A stretch of DNA of 64,000 bases from Undibacterium sp. Jales W-56 (GTDB taxonomy: Bacteria > Pseudomonadota > Gammaproteobacteria > Burkholderiales > Burkholderiaceae_D), in contig NZ_JAJLQW010000002.1 of NCBI RefSeq assembly GCF_025548535.1, positions 62,001 to 126,000 of the forward strand, written 5' to 3'. The notes below the pieces were generated by a model. That model ran no database searches, was not told where the DNA came from, and saw only the letters and a program-made list of their open reading frames with translations. Position numbers and translations under genes: made by a program. Shown piece after piece: positions 42,039 to 51,641 of the stretch; position 1 is the first letter of the stretch, and each line of letters starts with the position of its first letter.

Positions 42039-43097
42039 ATGAGCCATTTAGAAATTATTTTACCCTTCGCGATTCCGCCTGCGCCCTTAGCCAAGGATCT
42101 GCTGCGCGAACTGAAGGTACCCAGTTATAGCGCCCTGATAGGTAAGGCGACGCTTAGCAAAACACAGGTATTTGATGACTTCTCCCGACAACTACCGCAT
42201 GAAACGGTGCTCGCAGGGCATTTTGCCGTGGGAAGCCGCTCAGATGCTGCGGGTAACCTTTTGAATTTGCCAGATGTTGCAATAAACAGCCGGAATAGCA
42301 GCCCGCAAGATACCCATAACCAAATGCATACCCTGGGTCTGACAGCGGATCAGGGTGTCTGGTTCAGCCTGCATCCGGTGCATATTCATATTGCACGCGA
42401 TCACCTGGTATTGACCGATCAGCGTCGCCTGGGATTATCCGAGGTTGAATCGCGCAGTCTGTTTGCGGATGCGGAACTGATCTGTGCTGAATTGGGCAAA
42501 AAATTGGTTTATGGCGATGCGCAGCATTGGTTTTTACGCGCCGACGACTGGCATGACATGCGCACCGCCACGCCGGACGCCGCGTGCGGCCACAATATCG
42601 ATATCTGGATGCCCAAGGGATCGCAGGAACGCGCCTGGCGCAAATTGCAGAATGAAATCCAAATGCAATGGCATAGCCATGCCATCAATCAGCAAAGAGA
42701 AAGTCAGGGTTTGAAACCCGTCAACTCGATCTGGCTGTCAGGCGGCAGCACACAGGCAATGACATTGCCGCCGATTGCTGTCGCACCCCCTACTTTCAAA
42801 GATCTGGCGACGGTTCCAGAGCAGGCCATCCTGCTCGACCGTTTGCTTGAACCCGCCCTGAATAATGACTGGGCGGAATGGCTGACGCACATGCAGGTGC
42901 TGGAGCAAGACTGGTTCACGCCTGCCCTGGAAGCTTTGCGCAATAGACAGCTCGATCAATTGACATTGACCGTCAGCGATGCCCGCTTGTTATGCCGGTT
43001 TTCGCTGACGCCCTGGTCGCTAAAAAAATTCTGGCGTAAAAATTCGCTGCACAATTTGTTTGCACTTTCGACTCATTCCTCAGCAAAGACCGCATGA
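42039..43097 (+). CDS. Conserved protein, phosphoglycerate-mutase-like annotation
   Basis: This 352-residue protein is a Burkholderiales-type conserved protein found just upstream of recJ and often labelled cofactor-independent phosphoglycerate mutase; I see no complete catalytic metal-site pattern that would prove that. Recognisable features are the start SHLEIILPFAIPPAP, the repeated His-rich stretch WFSLHPVHIHIARDHLVL (about 118-135), WFLRADDW and NSIWLSGGST. There is no signal peptide or membrane helix. The start at 42039 is preferred over an in-frame ATG at 41961 because a -10-like TACAAT lies between. It overlaps recJ by 4 nt (ATGA). Confidence 0.7.
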   Translation: MSHLEIILPFAIPPAPLAKDLLRELKVPSYSALIGKATLSKTQVFDDFSRQLPHETVLAGHFAVGSRSDAAGNLLNLPDVAINSRNSSPQDTHNQMHTLGLTADQGVWFSLHPVHIHIARDHLVLTDQRRLGLSEVESRSLFADAELICAELGKKLVYGDAQHWFLRADDWHDMRTATPDAACGHNIDIWMPKGSQERAWRKLQNEIQMQWHSHAINQQRESQGLKPVNSIWLSGGSTQAMTLPPIAVAPPTFKDLATVPEQAILLDRLLEPALNNDWAEWLTHMQVLEQDWFTPALEALRNRQLDQLTLTVSDARLLCRFSLTPWSLKKFWRKNSLHNLFALSTHSSAKTA

Positions 43098-44782
43098 CAC
43101 GCATCAGCACCCGTCCCTATTCATTCCGTGATTCTGAAATGCTGCGCCAGAGCGGCATTCATCCTGTGCTGGCACGGCTGTATGCGGCACGCGGCGTCAA
43201 GGACGCAGCCGAATTACGCAGCGAACTGCCGCAACTGATTACGCCCAACCATCTGCTGCATGTACAGCAAGCCGCGGCGTACCTGGCCGATGCGATTGCC
43301 GCAGGCAAAAAAATGTGTATCGTGGCCGACTACGATTGCGACGGCGCAACCGCCTGCGCGGTCGGACTGCGCGGTCTGCGCATGATGGGGGCGCAAGTCG
43401 ATTACATCGTGCCGGACAGGCAAATCCACGGTTATGGATTAACGCCGGAAATCGTGGCACTGACCCGCCAGGAAAAATCGCCGGACATCATCGTCACGGT
43501 CGATAACGGCATCGCGAGTATCGACGGCGTTGCCGCCGCTAATGCGCTGGGTATGGCGGTCGTGGTTACCGATCATCACCTGCCCGCAGACAGCTTGCCG
43601 GACGCCGCGGTCATCGTCAATCCGAACCAACCCGGTTGCGGATTCCCGAGCAAGAACCTGGCCGGTGTCGGCGTGATGTTTTACACCCTGCTGGCACTCC
43701 GCGCAGAATTGCGCCAGCGCGGCGTGTTTGATCAGCAGAATCAACCCAAACTCGACGCCTTGTTAGATTTGGTTGCATTAGGTACCGTCGCCGACGTGGT
43801 CAAACTGGATGCGAATAATCGTATTCTGGTGGCGCAAGGGATCAAGCGCATGCGCGCAGGCCGTATGCATGCAGGCATTGCCGCGCTGTTCCGGGTTGCC
43901 GGACGCGAGCCGCAACAGGCCAGTCCGTTCGATCTTGGATTTGCCCTGGGCCCAAGGATCAATGCGGCCGGGCGCCTGTCCGATATGTCGCTGGGGATCG
44001 AATGCCTGATCACCGACGACGAAGGGCGCGCCTGGCAAATTGCGCAAGAGCTCAATAGCATTAATGCCGACCGCAAGGACATAGAACGTGAAATGCAGGA
44101 TGTCGCCTTGCTGCATCTCGACGATTTTCAACCTGCTGCCAGCAATACGATTACGGTATTTGATGCCAGCTGGCATCAGGGCGTGATCGGCATCGTCGCC
44201 TCGCGGCTCAAAGATAAATTTTATCGACCGACGATTACCTTTGCGCCGGGCGATGACGGCATCATCAAAGGCTCGGGCAGGTCTATCCCCGGTTTTCATA
44301 TGCGCGATGCACTCGATCTGGTCTCCAAGCATGCACCGAATCTGATCATGAAATTTGGCGGTCACGCGATGGCGGCAGGATTGACGTTGCGGGCAGAAAA
44401 TTTTCAGGCATTTCAAGCCGCCTTTGAGACAGTTGCCCAAAGCTGGTTGCAGGCCGATCAACTCGAGCGCATCGTCGAAACCGATGGGCCGCTGGAGGAC
44501 GCCTATTTCAGTACCGATTTCATTGACCTGCTGGACGCGCAAGTGTGGGGCCAGGGCTTTGCACCGCCGATTTTTTGCGATGAATTTAAATTGATATCAC
44601 AACGCATCCTCAAAGAGCGCCACCTGAAAATGGAACTCGAAAAAAACGGCAAACGTTACGATGCCATCTGGTTTGGTCACACCGACAACTTGCCTGAACG
44701 CATCAACGTCGCGTTCAGGCTCGATGCCAATACCTACAACGGCGTCACGCGCGTACAGCTATTGGTCGAGCATATTGAATAA
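43094..44782 (+). CDS. recJ: Single-stranded-DNA-specific 5'-3' exonuclease RecJ
   Basis: This 562-residue enzyme degrades single-stranded DNA in recombination and mismatch repair. DHH-domain motifs are complete: VADYDCDGATA (about 77-87), VTVDNGIAS, VTDHHLPAD with the DHH triad (about 157-165), and NPNQPGCGFPSKNLAGVGV. The DHHA1 part has GSGRSIPGFHMRDALD and KFGGHAMAAGLTL. Length is close to E. coli RecJ (577). It is coupled to the upstream gene and followed immediately by a mobile element. In many relatives recJ, prfB and lysS are neighbours; here about 4 kb separate recJ from prfB. Confidence 0.96.
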   Translation: MTRISTRPYSFRDSEMLRQSGIHPVLARLYAARGVKDAAELRSELPQLITPNHLLHVQQAAAYLADAIAAGKKMCIVADYDCDGATACAVGLRGLRMMGAQVDYIVPDRQIHGYGLTPEIVALTRQEKSPDIIVTVDNGIASIDGVAAANALGMAVVVTDHHLPADSLPDAAVIVNPNQPGCGFPSKNLAGVGVMFYTLLALRAELRQRGVFDQQNQPKLDALLDLVALGTVADVVKLDANNRILVAQGIKRMRAGRMHAGIAALFRVAGREPQQASPFDLGFALGPRINAAGRLSDMSLGIECLITDDEGRAWQIAQELNSINADRKDIEREMQDVALLHLDDFQPAASNTITVFDASWHQGVIGIVASRLKDKFYRPTITFAPGDDGIIKGSGRSIPGFHMRDALDLVSKHAPNLIMKFGGHAMAAGLTLRAENFQAFQAAFETVAQSWLQADQLERIVETDGPLEDAYFSTDFIDLLDAQVWGQGFAPPIFCDEFKLISQRILKERHLKMELEKNGKRYDAIWFGHTDNLPERINVAFRLDANTYNGVTRVQLLVEHIE

Positions 44783-45120
44783 GTAGGACTTACGCAAAAC
44801 GGCAAGCTGCTTAGCACCATGCACATCCAAACCGCAGGCTGGATAAGGCTTTCAGAGGCATTTCGCGCCAGCAGGCGCACCCAGTTTGCGGGTTCATTTG
44901 AATATCAAAATACCATGGAGTCAATCCTCTCTCGCCTTTTGTCTGCGTCTCCGTGGTGAGAAGTTTTGGTGTTGGTTTTTGCTTAAGTCCTGATAAGTTT
45001 TTCCAAAGCTATCAATGGAAAATACAAACAAACCAAGTCCTCCACTGAGTCAACTTAAAATATTCCGTAATATCAATAAGTTAGCACATGAAAGTGGTAT
45101 TTTCAGGTACAATCGCGACC
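44783..45120. other. Intergenic region with mobile element and ygiQ promoter
   Basis: This 338-bp gap holds element copy C (44785-44991), starting 2 nt after the recJ stop, then AT-rich sequence with a TACAAT at 45108-45113 that ends 7 nt before the ygiQ ATG. An open frame beginning at 45015 overlaps ygiQ in another reading frame and has no family similarity, so it is not called. Confidence 0.6.
44785..44991 (+). mobile_element. Miniature inverted-repeat element, copy C
   Basis: The 207-bp element starts with AGGACTTACGCAAAA and ends with TTTTTGCTTAAGTCCT, whose complement differs at one position within the terminal 15. Flanks AATAAGT (44778-44784) and GATAAGT (44992-44998) match at 6 of 7 positions, consistent with a 7-bp target duplication that includes the recJ stop codon. 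Interior blocks match copies A and B. Confidence 0.8.
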
Positions 45121-47412
45121 ATGAAAACCGCGCCAAAAAACCTCTTCTCCTTTCCCCGTTACCGCCCCGATGTCGGCGGCGCCAAGGCTGCGCCTTTTTT
45201 ACCGATGTCACGTGCCGAAATGGAGACGCTGGGCTGGGACAGTTGCGATGTGATTTTAGTCACTGGCGATGCGTATATCGACCATCCCAGCTTCGGCATG
45301 GCGCTGGTGGGACGTTTATTGGAGCAGCAAGGTTTTCGCGTCGGCATTATCAGCCAGCCGGACTGGCATTCTGCCGATGATTTCCGCGCGCTAGGCAAAC
45401 CGAATCTGTATTTCGGCATCACTGCCGGCAACATGGATTCGATGGTGAATCGCTACACCGCCGATCGCAAGATCCGCTCGGAAGATGCGTACACGCCTGA
45501 CGGCGATTCCAGCAAGCGACCTGATCGTGCCGTCGTCGTGTATTCGCAGCGAGTGCGCGAAGCCTTCCCCGGCGTAAATGTGGTGATCGGCAGTATCGAG
45601 GCGAGTTTGCGCCGGATTGCGCATTACGATTACTGGTCGGACAAAGTCAAGCGCTCGGTGCTGCCGGATTCCAAAGCGGACATTCTTTTGTTTGGCAATG
45701 CTGAACGCGCCCTGGTCGATTTGACCCACCGCCTTGCGGCAGGCGAATCCATCAAGGACATCCGCGACCTGCGCGGTACCGCTTTCATGGTGCCGCGCGG
45801 CTGGCTGCCTTCCGGCGACTGGACAGAAATCAACTCGACCCGGGTAGACACCCCGGGCAAAGTCGAGCCGCATCCGGATCCGTATTACATGGCGCCGGAA
45901 AACGCCTCGTCCTGCGAAAGCAAGATCGCCGACAAAACTGCCGAGCAGTCAGCGCCCAAGGATGTGGTGCAGGCACAGGCGATACGCATCATGAGTCGCG
46001 AAGAACGGCAAGCCATGTTGCTGGAAAAATTGCACAAGACCGCGATTCGTTTGCCTTCGTATGAATCGGTATCGGAAGATCCGGTGATGTATGCCCATGC
46101 ATCGCGTGTGTTCCATCTGGAAGCCAATCCCGGCAATGCCAAATCGCTGATACAAGCTCACGGTGAGCGCGATGTCTGGCTGAACCCGCCGCCACTGCCG
46201 CTGGCAATGGATGAGATGGATGGCGTGTTTGACCGTGCTTATGCGCGCGCACCGCATCCCAGCTATGGCAAGGCGCGTATCCCGGCCTGGGAAATGATCC
46301 GCTTCTCGATCAATATCATGCGCGGTTGCTTCGGCGGCTGCACCTTCTGCTCGATTACCGAGCATGAAGGACGGATTATCCAAAGCCGCTCGGAGCCTTC
46401 GATCCTGCGCGAGATTGAAGAAATCCGCGACAAGACCAAGGGCTTCACCGGCACTATTTCCGATATGGGCGGCCCGACCGCGAATATGTACCGGCTCGCC
46501 TGCAAAGATAAAAAAATCGAGGAATCCTGCCGCCGCCTGTCCTGCGTCTACCCCGGCATCTGCAGCAATCTCGGCACCGACCATAGCAAATTGATTTCCC
46601 TGTACCGCAAGGCGCGCGCCGTTCCCGGCATCAAGAAAGTGTTGATCAGTTCAGGCTTGCGGTACGACCTGGCAGTGCGCTCGCCGGAATATGTGAAAGA
46701 ACTGGTCACTCATCACGTCGGCGGCTTGCTGAAAATCGCGCCGGAACATACCGAAGCCAATACCTTGTCGAAGATGATGAAACCGGGTATCGGCGCCTAC
46801 GACGAATTCAAGGCGATGTTCCAGAAATACTCGAAGGAAGCGGGCAAAGAACAATACCTGATTCCTTATTTCATCGCCGCCCATCCGGGCACCACCGATG
46901 AAGACATGGTGAACCTGGCGTTGTGGCTGAAGAAAAACGACTTCAAACTGGATCAGGTACAGACCTTCATGCCGACGCCGATGGCATTGGCGACTACCAT
47001 GTACCACACCCGCAAAAACCCTCTGAAAAAAGTCGATGAAAATTCGGAAGTAGTAGAAACCGCCCGCTCAGGGAAAATCCGTAAATTCCACAAGGCTCTG
47101 CTGCGTTATCAGGCACCGGAGAATTGGGAAATCGTCAAGGAAGGTTTGCTGCGCATGGGACGTGGCGACCTGATCGGCAGCAGCGAACGGCATTTGATTC
47201 CTCCCCGCGCACCGGTCGTGCCCCTTATCGACAAGGGCATCAGCAACGGTCGCCGGGTGGCAGCGCCGAAAATGAATACCTTTGGCAAAAATGCGGTCGG
47301 TCGCAACACACCGGGTAAAGCCGCCGTCGCGCCGATTGATACCGCCCGTCCGGCACTGGCATTCCGTTCGGCCAAAGCCAAACCGGCGAATAACAAAGCC
47401 GGGCGCAAGTAA
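45121..47412 (+). CDS. ygiQ: YgiQ family radical SAM protein
   Basis: This 763-residue protein is a YgiQ-type radical SAM enzyme (UPF0313) of unknown reaction. The [4Fe-4S] motif CxxxCxxC is seen as [10 protein letters not shown] with Cys403, Cys407 and Cys410. Other family blocks are the N-terminal cobalamin-fold-like region [62 protein letters not shown] and [11 protein letters not shown]. The ATG at 45121 ([16 protein letters not shown]) is used because it matches the family start and TACAAT precedes it. A Gly/Lys/Ala-rich tail of about 70 residues ends the chain. Confidence 0.9.
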   Translation: MKTAPKNLFSFPRYRPDVGGAKAAPFLPMSRAEMETLGWDSCDVILVTGDAYIDHPSFGMALVGRLLEQQGFRVGIISQPDWHSADDFRALGKPNLYFGITAGNMDSMVNRYTADRKIRSEDAYTPDGDSSKRPDRAVVVYSQRVREAFPGVNVVIGSIEASLRRIAHYDYWSDKVKRSVLPDSKADILLFGNAERALVDLTHRLAAGESIKDIRDLRGTAFMVPRGWLPSGDWTEINSTRVDTPGKVEPHPDPYYMAPENASSCESKIADKTAEQSAPKDVVQAQAIRIMSREERQAMLLEKLHKTAIRLPSYESVSEDPVMYAHASRVFHLEANPGNAKSLIQAHGERDVWLNPPPLPLAMDEMDGVFDRAYARAPHPSYGKARIPAWEMIRFSINIMRGCFGGCTFCSITEHEGRIIQSRSEPSILREIEEIRDKTKGFTGTISDMGGPTANMYRLACKDKKIEESCRRLSCVYPGICSNLGTDHSKLISLYRKARAVPGIKKVLISSGLRYDLAVRSPEYVKELVTHHVGGLLKIAPEHTEANTLSKMMKPGIGAYDEFKAMFQKYSKEAGKEQYLIPYFIAAHPGTTDEDMVNLALWLKKNDFKLDQVQTFMPTPMALATTMYHTRKNPLKKVDENSEVVETARSGKIRKFHKALLRYQAPENWEIVKEGLLRMGRGDLIGSSERHLIPPRAPVVPLIDKGISNGRRVAAPKMNTFGKNAVGRNTPGKAAVAPIDTARPALAFRSAKAKPANNKAGRK

Positions 47413-47425
47413 GCCGGTCAGAAGC

Positions 47426-47460
47426 AAGCTGCCTCACATCAAAAGGCAGCTTTATTTTTT
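47426..47460 (+). terminator. Terminator downstream of ygiQ
   Basis: AAGCTGCC (47426-47433) and GGCAGCTT (47445-47452) form an 8-bp stem followed by TATTTTTT, 14 nt after the ygiQ stop. It overlaps the end of the convergent DUF4124 gene by a few bases. Confidence 0.8.
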
Positions 47461-48087
47461 ACGCTTTTGAACGACTTCTCGATACCGCTTTAAAATATCG
47501 TCGTACTGCGTATTGATATGAACCTGCTCAGCCTCGTATTTATCGTTGCTCGCCCGGGCGCTTAAAATGGCCGATGCCAATTGATTGGCGCGTCGCTGCA
47601 AGTTCATATTCTCTTCCACCGATTTCTTCGCACCATGTTGCTGCTCGCTTCGCAGTTCGGCCTGAATCAGGGCGATATCCTTGAGCTGCTCGTTATTCGC
47701 ACGAATTTTTTCTTTCAAATTAGCTATCGATCTTTGACGTGCTACCTCAATATCGCTTTCGTTCTTAAAGTTCGACAAAAGATATAACTCATCTTTTTTC
47801 CGCTGATCTTCAAGCTGCGCCTCTTTTTTTTGTTTTTCTTCCTCGGCATCGGCCTTACGACGTTCTTCGGGTGTCAATGGGCGAGGCAATTCTCGCGCGC
47901 TTTGCGTCACCGATTTTCGTACATACATTGCACGATTCGCACATTCCGGGATTGGGTTATCGGAAGTCAAGGTGCGCCCTGTGGCATCTTTACAGGTATA
48001 AATTTCTGCGTGCGCGCTAGACAAAACAAATCCACAAGCGGCCCATGAGACCGCTGTAAAAAATGCTTTCATGGTTTTGGCCGACAT
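47452..48087 (-). CDS. DUF4124 domain-containing secreted coiled-coil protein
   Basis: This 211-residue protein has a signal peptide (MKAFFTAVSWAACGFVLSSAHA, starting at Met6) and then the DUF4124 signature EIYTCKDATGRTLTSDNPIPECANRAMYV, with two Cys that may form a disulfide in the periplasm. From about residue 72 on it is a charged, long helical region (EERRKADAEEEKQKKEAQLEDQRKK and later) with coiled-coil character, ending QKRKK. DUF4124 proteins are common envelope proteins of betaproteobacteria without known function. It is convergent with ygiQ. Confidence 0.82.
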   Translation of the reverse strand: MSAKTMKAFFTAVSWAACGFVLSSAHAEIYTCKDATGRTLTSDNPIPECANRAMYVRKSVTQSARELPRPLTPEERRKADAEEEKQKKEAQLEDQRKKDELYLLSNFKNESDIEVARQRSIANLKEKIRANNEQLKDIALIQAELRSEQQHGAKKSVEENMNLQRRANQLASAILSARASNDKYEAEQVHINTQYDDILKRYREVVQKRKK

Positions 48088-48368
48088 ACTTAATCAATCC
48101 CCCAAGGCGCAATGAGATATTTTATAAAAAAGCTAAAGGAGAAAGAAAAAATAATCTGCTTTTACGGCGAAGAAACTACACTAGAATAGTTAATAACCAT
48201 AAACTTTGATAGCCGGACCGTCAATAAAATCTTATCCCTATACTGTTTCAACTATTCCCGTTTACAGAATCAATATTTTTCCTATCTGAATGCCAACAGA
48301 CCCTCTATGCATCATTAGAGTTGCGACCCCCATTTGCGCCCCAAAGCGCCTATCACACGGAGACATGT

Positions 48369-48659
48369 ATGAAACATATGAAAACGGTTTTGATACTCGA
48401 ACATACAGAAGAGGTTTTTGACAAGCTGACCTGCGATATTTGCGGTGCAGAGTCGCGCTGGGATGAAAATTGGAGTGCCAAGGAAAGTGAAAAAATCACG
48501 ACGACGGTGCAATTGTATGAAGAAGAATCCCTGCCCAGCGGCGGAGAATCCCGGCAAACGCAATACCACATTTGCCCGGCTTGTTTTAAAGAGCACTTGG
48601 CAACCTGGTTTAAAAGTCATCGCAAGAGCAAGCCTACGGAAATCACGTCGGTCTGGTAG
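48369..48659 (+). CDS. Small CxxC zinc-ribbon-like protein
   Basis: I do not recognise a named family for this 96-residue protein. It has two CxxC pairs, LTCDICGAE near 22-30 and HICPACFKEH near 73-82, which could bind one zinc ion or form a rubredoxin-like knuckle fold. Between them lies an acidic, Thr-rich stretch. The ATG at 48369 has GGAGA 5 nt upstream, and a second ATG follows three codons later; the in-frame TTG upstream is unlikely. It stands between the DUF4124 gene (divergent) and prfB, with 156 nt to the prfB start. Confidence 0.65.
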   Translation: MKHMKTVLILEHTEEVFDKLTCDICGAESRWDENWSAKESEKITTTVQLYEEESLPSGGESRQTQYHICPACFKEHLATWFKSHRKSKPTEITSVW

Positions 48660-48774
48660 ATTTGCGCAAAACTCTGTAAAAAGCTGTGTTTTCGTACCAA
48701 ATACAGCTTCATTTCTCCTGAAAACGTCCTGTTTTCTTCTACAAATCCAAATCCAGAACTATCCGGGCCTCGGG

Positions 48775-48780
48775 TATAAT
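48775..48780 (+). promoter_or_regulatory. Probable -10 element of prfB
   Basis: A perfect TATAAT lies 34 nt before the prfB ATG at 48815. No strong -35 hexamer is visible at the expected distance. Confidence 0.45.
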
Positions 48781-48814
48781 CTAAGGTTTGATTTAAATAC
48801 GATAGAAGAGAAAT

Positions 48815-49919
48815 ATGGAAGCCGAACGCCTCAATAGCCTGTCCGCCCTGCTTGCCGATCTGACGACGCGCGAAGCCGAACTTCGGAGGTATCTTTGACT
48901 TCGATGTCAAGTCAGAGAAACTAGAGCAAGTCAACGCGGAGCTCGAAGATCCTAAAGTCTGGGAAGAGCCAAAGCGCGCGCAAGAATTAGGCAAAGAGAA
49001 AAAATCTCTGGAAGCCATCGTCCACACCTTGACCAAGATCGACACCGACCTCAAAGATGCCAATGAAATTTTTGCGATGGCGCGTGAAGAGGACGATGAA
49101 AGCACGCTGGAAGCAATTGAAGTCGATGCGCAGACCTTAAAAGGCCTGGTCGAAGGCATGGAGTTCCGCCGGATGTTCAACAATCCTATGGATCCCAATA
49201 ATTGCTTTATCGACATCCAGGCCGGTGCCGGCGGTACGGAAGCGCAAGACTGGGCCTCCATGTTGCTGCGTCAGTATCTGCGCTATTGCGAACGCAAAGG
49301 CTTCAAGGTAGAAATCCTGGAACAATCCGATGGCGAAGTGGCTGGCATCAAAACCGCGACACTCAAGGTCGAAGGCGAATACGCGTATGGCTTCCTGCGT
49401 ACCGAAACCGGGGTGCACCGGCTGGTGCGCAAATCGCCGTTTGATTCTGCGAATGGCCGCCATACCTCGTTCTCCAGCTTATTTGTCTATCCGGAAGTGG
49501 ATGAATCCTTTGAGATCGACATCAATCCGGCCGATGTCCGCGTCGATACCTATCGTGCCTCCGGCGCCGGTGGTCAGCATATTAACAAGACCGATTCCGC
49601 AGTCCGTTTAACGCATGGCCCATCGGGCATCGTGGTCCAGTGTCAGAACGATCGCAGTCAGCATCGCAACCGCGCCGAAGCCTGGGAAATGCTGAAAGCG
49701 AAATTGTTTGAACTCGAATTGCGCAAACGCATGAGCGAAAAACAAAACCTGGAAGACACCAAGACCGACGTCGGCTGGGGTCATCAGATTCGCTCGTACG
49801 TGCTGGATCAATCGCGCATTAAAGATCTGCGTACCAATTTTGAAATGGGCAATACCAAGGCCGTGCTGGATGGCGATCTGGATGATTTTATTGCTGCCTC
49901 ATTGAAGCAAGGCGTTTAA
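48815..49919 (+). CDS. prfB: Peptide chain release factor 2 (programmed +1 frameshift)
   Basis: RF2 releases peptides at UGA and UAA codons. The coding sequence is split: codons 1-27 (48815-48895) end before an in-frame TGA at 48896-48898, and reading continues in the +1 frame from GAC at 48897 to give 367 residues, near the E. coli length of 365. The catalytic GGQ is at about 252-254 in the segment [18 protein letters not shown], and the stop-codon-reading SPF motif occurs in [14 protein letters not shown] shortened call starting at an internal Met would miss about 70 residues. lysS follows by 77 nt. Confidence 0.95.
48884..48899 (+). promoter_or_regulatory. RF2 autoregulatory frameshift site
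   Basis: CGGAGGTATCTTTGAC contains an internal Shine-Dalgarno-like GGAGG, the slippery CTT codon and the in-frame TGA with following C. When RF2 is scarce, ribosomes pause at TGA and slip +1 from CTT T to continue synthesis. The layout is the same as in E. coli prfB, with GGAGG in place of AGGGGG. Confidence 0.95.
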
Positions 49920-49996
49920 ATTCCGGGCTACGCAAACAACGAATCAAAAGAATCGAACTTATTGTCCGAAGTAATTAATACATCGAGAGAAATTTC

Positions 49997-51535
49997 ATGT
50001 CAGATCAAATAAATAACGCAGCGCCAGCAGAACCCGTGGTAGATGAAAACTCCATCATCACCGAGCGTCGCGCCAAGCTCGATGCGATTCGCGCACAGGG
50101 CATCGCTTTTCCGAATGACTTCCGCCCGCAGCATAAGGCAGCGGCATTGCAAGCGCAATACGGCGCGACTACCCGTGAAGAACTCGAAGAATTGAACATC
50201 ACCGTCAGCGTCGCTGGCCGCATGATGCTGAAACGTGAAGCCGGTAAAAAAGCCGCTTTCGCCACACTGCAAGACGCTTCCGGCATCAAGGCCGATGGCC
50301 GCATTCAACTGTATATCACGACCGACAAAACAGGCGAAGCCGAGATGGAAGCCTTCCGTCATTACGATCTGGGCGACATCCTCGGTATCGAAGGCGTCTT
50401 GTTCAAGACAAAAACCGATGAGCTGACCGTCAAGGTCACCACGCTGCGTTTGCTGACCAAATCCCTGCGTCCTTTGCCGGATAAATTCCACGGCCTGGCG
50501 AATCAGGAAACCAAATACCGTCAGCGTTATGTCGACCTGATCATGAGCGAAGATACGCGTCGCACCTTCAAGGCGCGTACCGCGGCGATGACCTCGATCC
50601 GCAACTTCATGAACAGCAATGAATTCATGGAAGTCGAGACACCGATGCTGCACGTGATTCCCGGCGGCGCAGCGGCCAAACCCTTCATCACGCATCACAA
50701 CGCGCTGGACATGCAGATGTATCTGCGGATCGCGCCGGAACTGTATCTGAAACGTCTGGTCGTGGGCGGTTTTGATCGTGTGTTCGAAGTCAATCGAAAC
50801 TTCCGTAATGAAGGCGTATCACCGCGCCATAATCCGGAATTCACGATGATGGAATTCTATGCCGCCTATGTTGATTACAAATGGCTGATGGATTTTACCG
50901 AGCAAGTCATCCGCAAAGCCGCAGAAGATGCGCACGGTACAGCGGTCCTGACCTACCAGGGTCGCGAACTGGATTTAAGCAAGCCTTTCCAGCGCTTGAC
51001 GATCGTCGGTGCCATCAATAAATACGCGCCGCATTACACACATGAGCAATTGCATGACGTTGAATTTCTCAAGGCAGAATTGAAGAAATTCGGTGTAAAA
51101 CCGCACGTGATTTCAGGTCTGGGTGCGCTGCAGTTGTCGTTGTTCGAAGAAACTGCAGAAGCGCAATTGTGGGAACCGACTTATATCATCGATTACCCGG
51201 TCGAAGTCTCGCCGCTGGCACGCGCATCGGATACCGTACCTGGCATCACGGAGCGCTTTGAATTGTTCATGACCGGCCGCGAAATCGCCAACGGCTTCTC
51301 CGAGCTGAACGACGCAGAAGATCAGGCAGCACGCTTCCAGGCACAGGTTGCGGCCAAGGATGCCGGCGATGAAGAGGCCATGTATTACGATGCCGATTAC
51401 ATCCGCGCACTGGAGTACGGCCTGCCACCGACCGGCGGTTGCGGCATCGGCATTGATCGTCTGATGATGCTGATCACCGACTCGCCGAACATCCGCGATG
51501 TGATTTTGTTTCCGCATTTGCGCCGTGAAGATTAA
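49997..51535 (+). CDS. lysS: Lysyl-tRNA synthetase (class II)
   Basis: This 512-residue class II synthetase charges tRNA-Lys. The N-terminal OB-fold anticodon-binding domain covers about 60-165 ([37 protein letters not shown]). Class II motifs are present: motif 1 near [26 protein letters not shown], motif 2 with [20 protein letters not shown], and motif 3 [21 protein letters not shown] near the C-terminus. It lies after prfB as in E. coli and many proteobacteria, and has its own terminator. Confidence 0.97.
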   Translation: MSDQINNAAPAEPVVDENSIITERRAKLDAIRAQGIAFPNDFRPQHKAAALQAQYGATTREELEELNITVSVAGRMMLKREAGKKAAFATLQDASGIKADGRIQLYITTDKTGEAEMEAFRHYDLGDILGIEGVLFKTKTDELTVKVTTLRLLTKSLRPLPDKFHGLANQETKYRQRYVDLIMSEDTRRTFKARTAAMTSIRNFMNSNEFMEVETPMLHVIPGGAAAKPFITHHNALDMQMYLRIAPELYLKRLVVGGFDRVFEVNRNFRNEGVSPRHNPEFTMMEFYAAYVDYKWLMDFTEQVIRKAAEDAHGTAVLTYQGRELDLSKPFQRLTIVGAINKYAPHYTHEQLHDVEFLKAELKKFGVKPHVISGLGALQLSLFEETAEAQLWEPTYIIDYPVEVSPLARASDTVPGITERFELFMTGREIANGFSELNDAEDQAARFQAQVAAKDAGDEEAMYYDADYIRALEYGLPPTGGCGIGIDRLMMLITDSPNIRDVILFPHLRRED

Positions 51536-51565
51536 TTTGCAATCGCGCTCAAAATAAATCTCATC

Positions 51566-51594
51566 GGGACTGTAAAATTTACAGTCCCTTTTTA
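51566..51594 (+). terminator. Rho-independent terminator of lysS
   Basis: GGGACTGTAAA and TTTACAGTCCC form an 11-bp stem with almost no loop in the DNA notation (the inner A-T pairs open to give a loop), followed by TTTTTATTT, 31 nt after the lysS stop. Confidence 0.85.
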
Positions 51595-51641
51595 TTTGCC
51601 ATCAATCGACCTCTATATCACTCCACATCGCACGAGATCAC

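Noticed and set aside
45015-45380. Open frame overlapping the start of ygiQ
   Set aside because: It runs through an AT-rich spacer into ygiQ in another frame and lacks a ribosome-binding site and family similarity.
48321-48368. TTG start for the CxxC protein
   Set aside because: The ATG at 48369 has GGAGA at the right distance; the upstream part (RPPFAPQSAYHTETC) looks like untranslated sequence.
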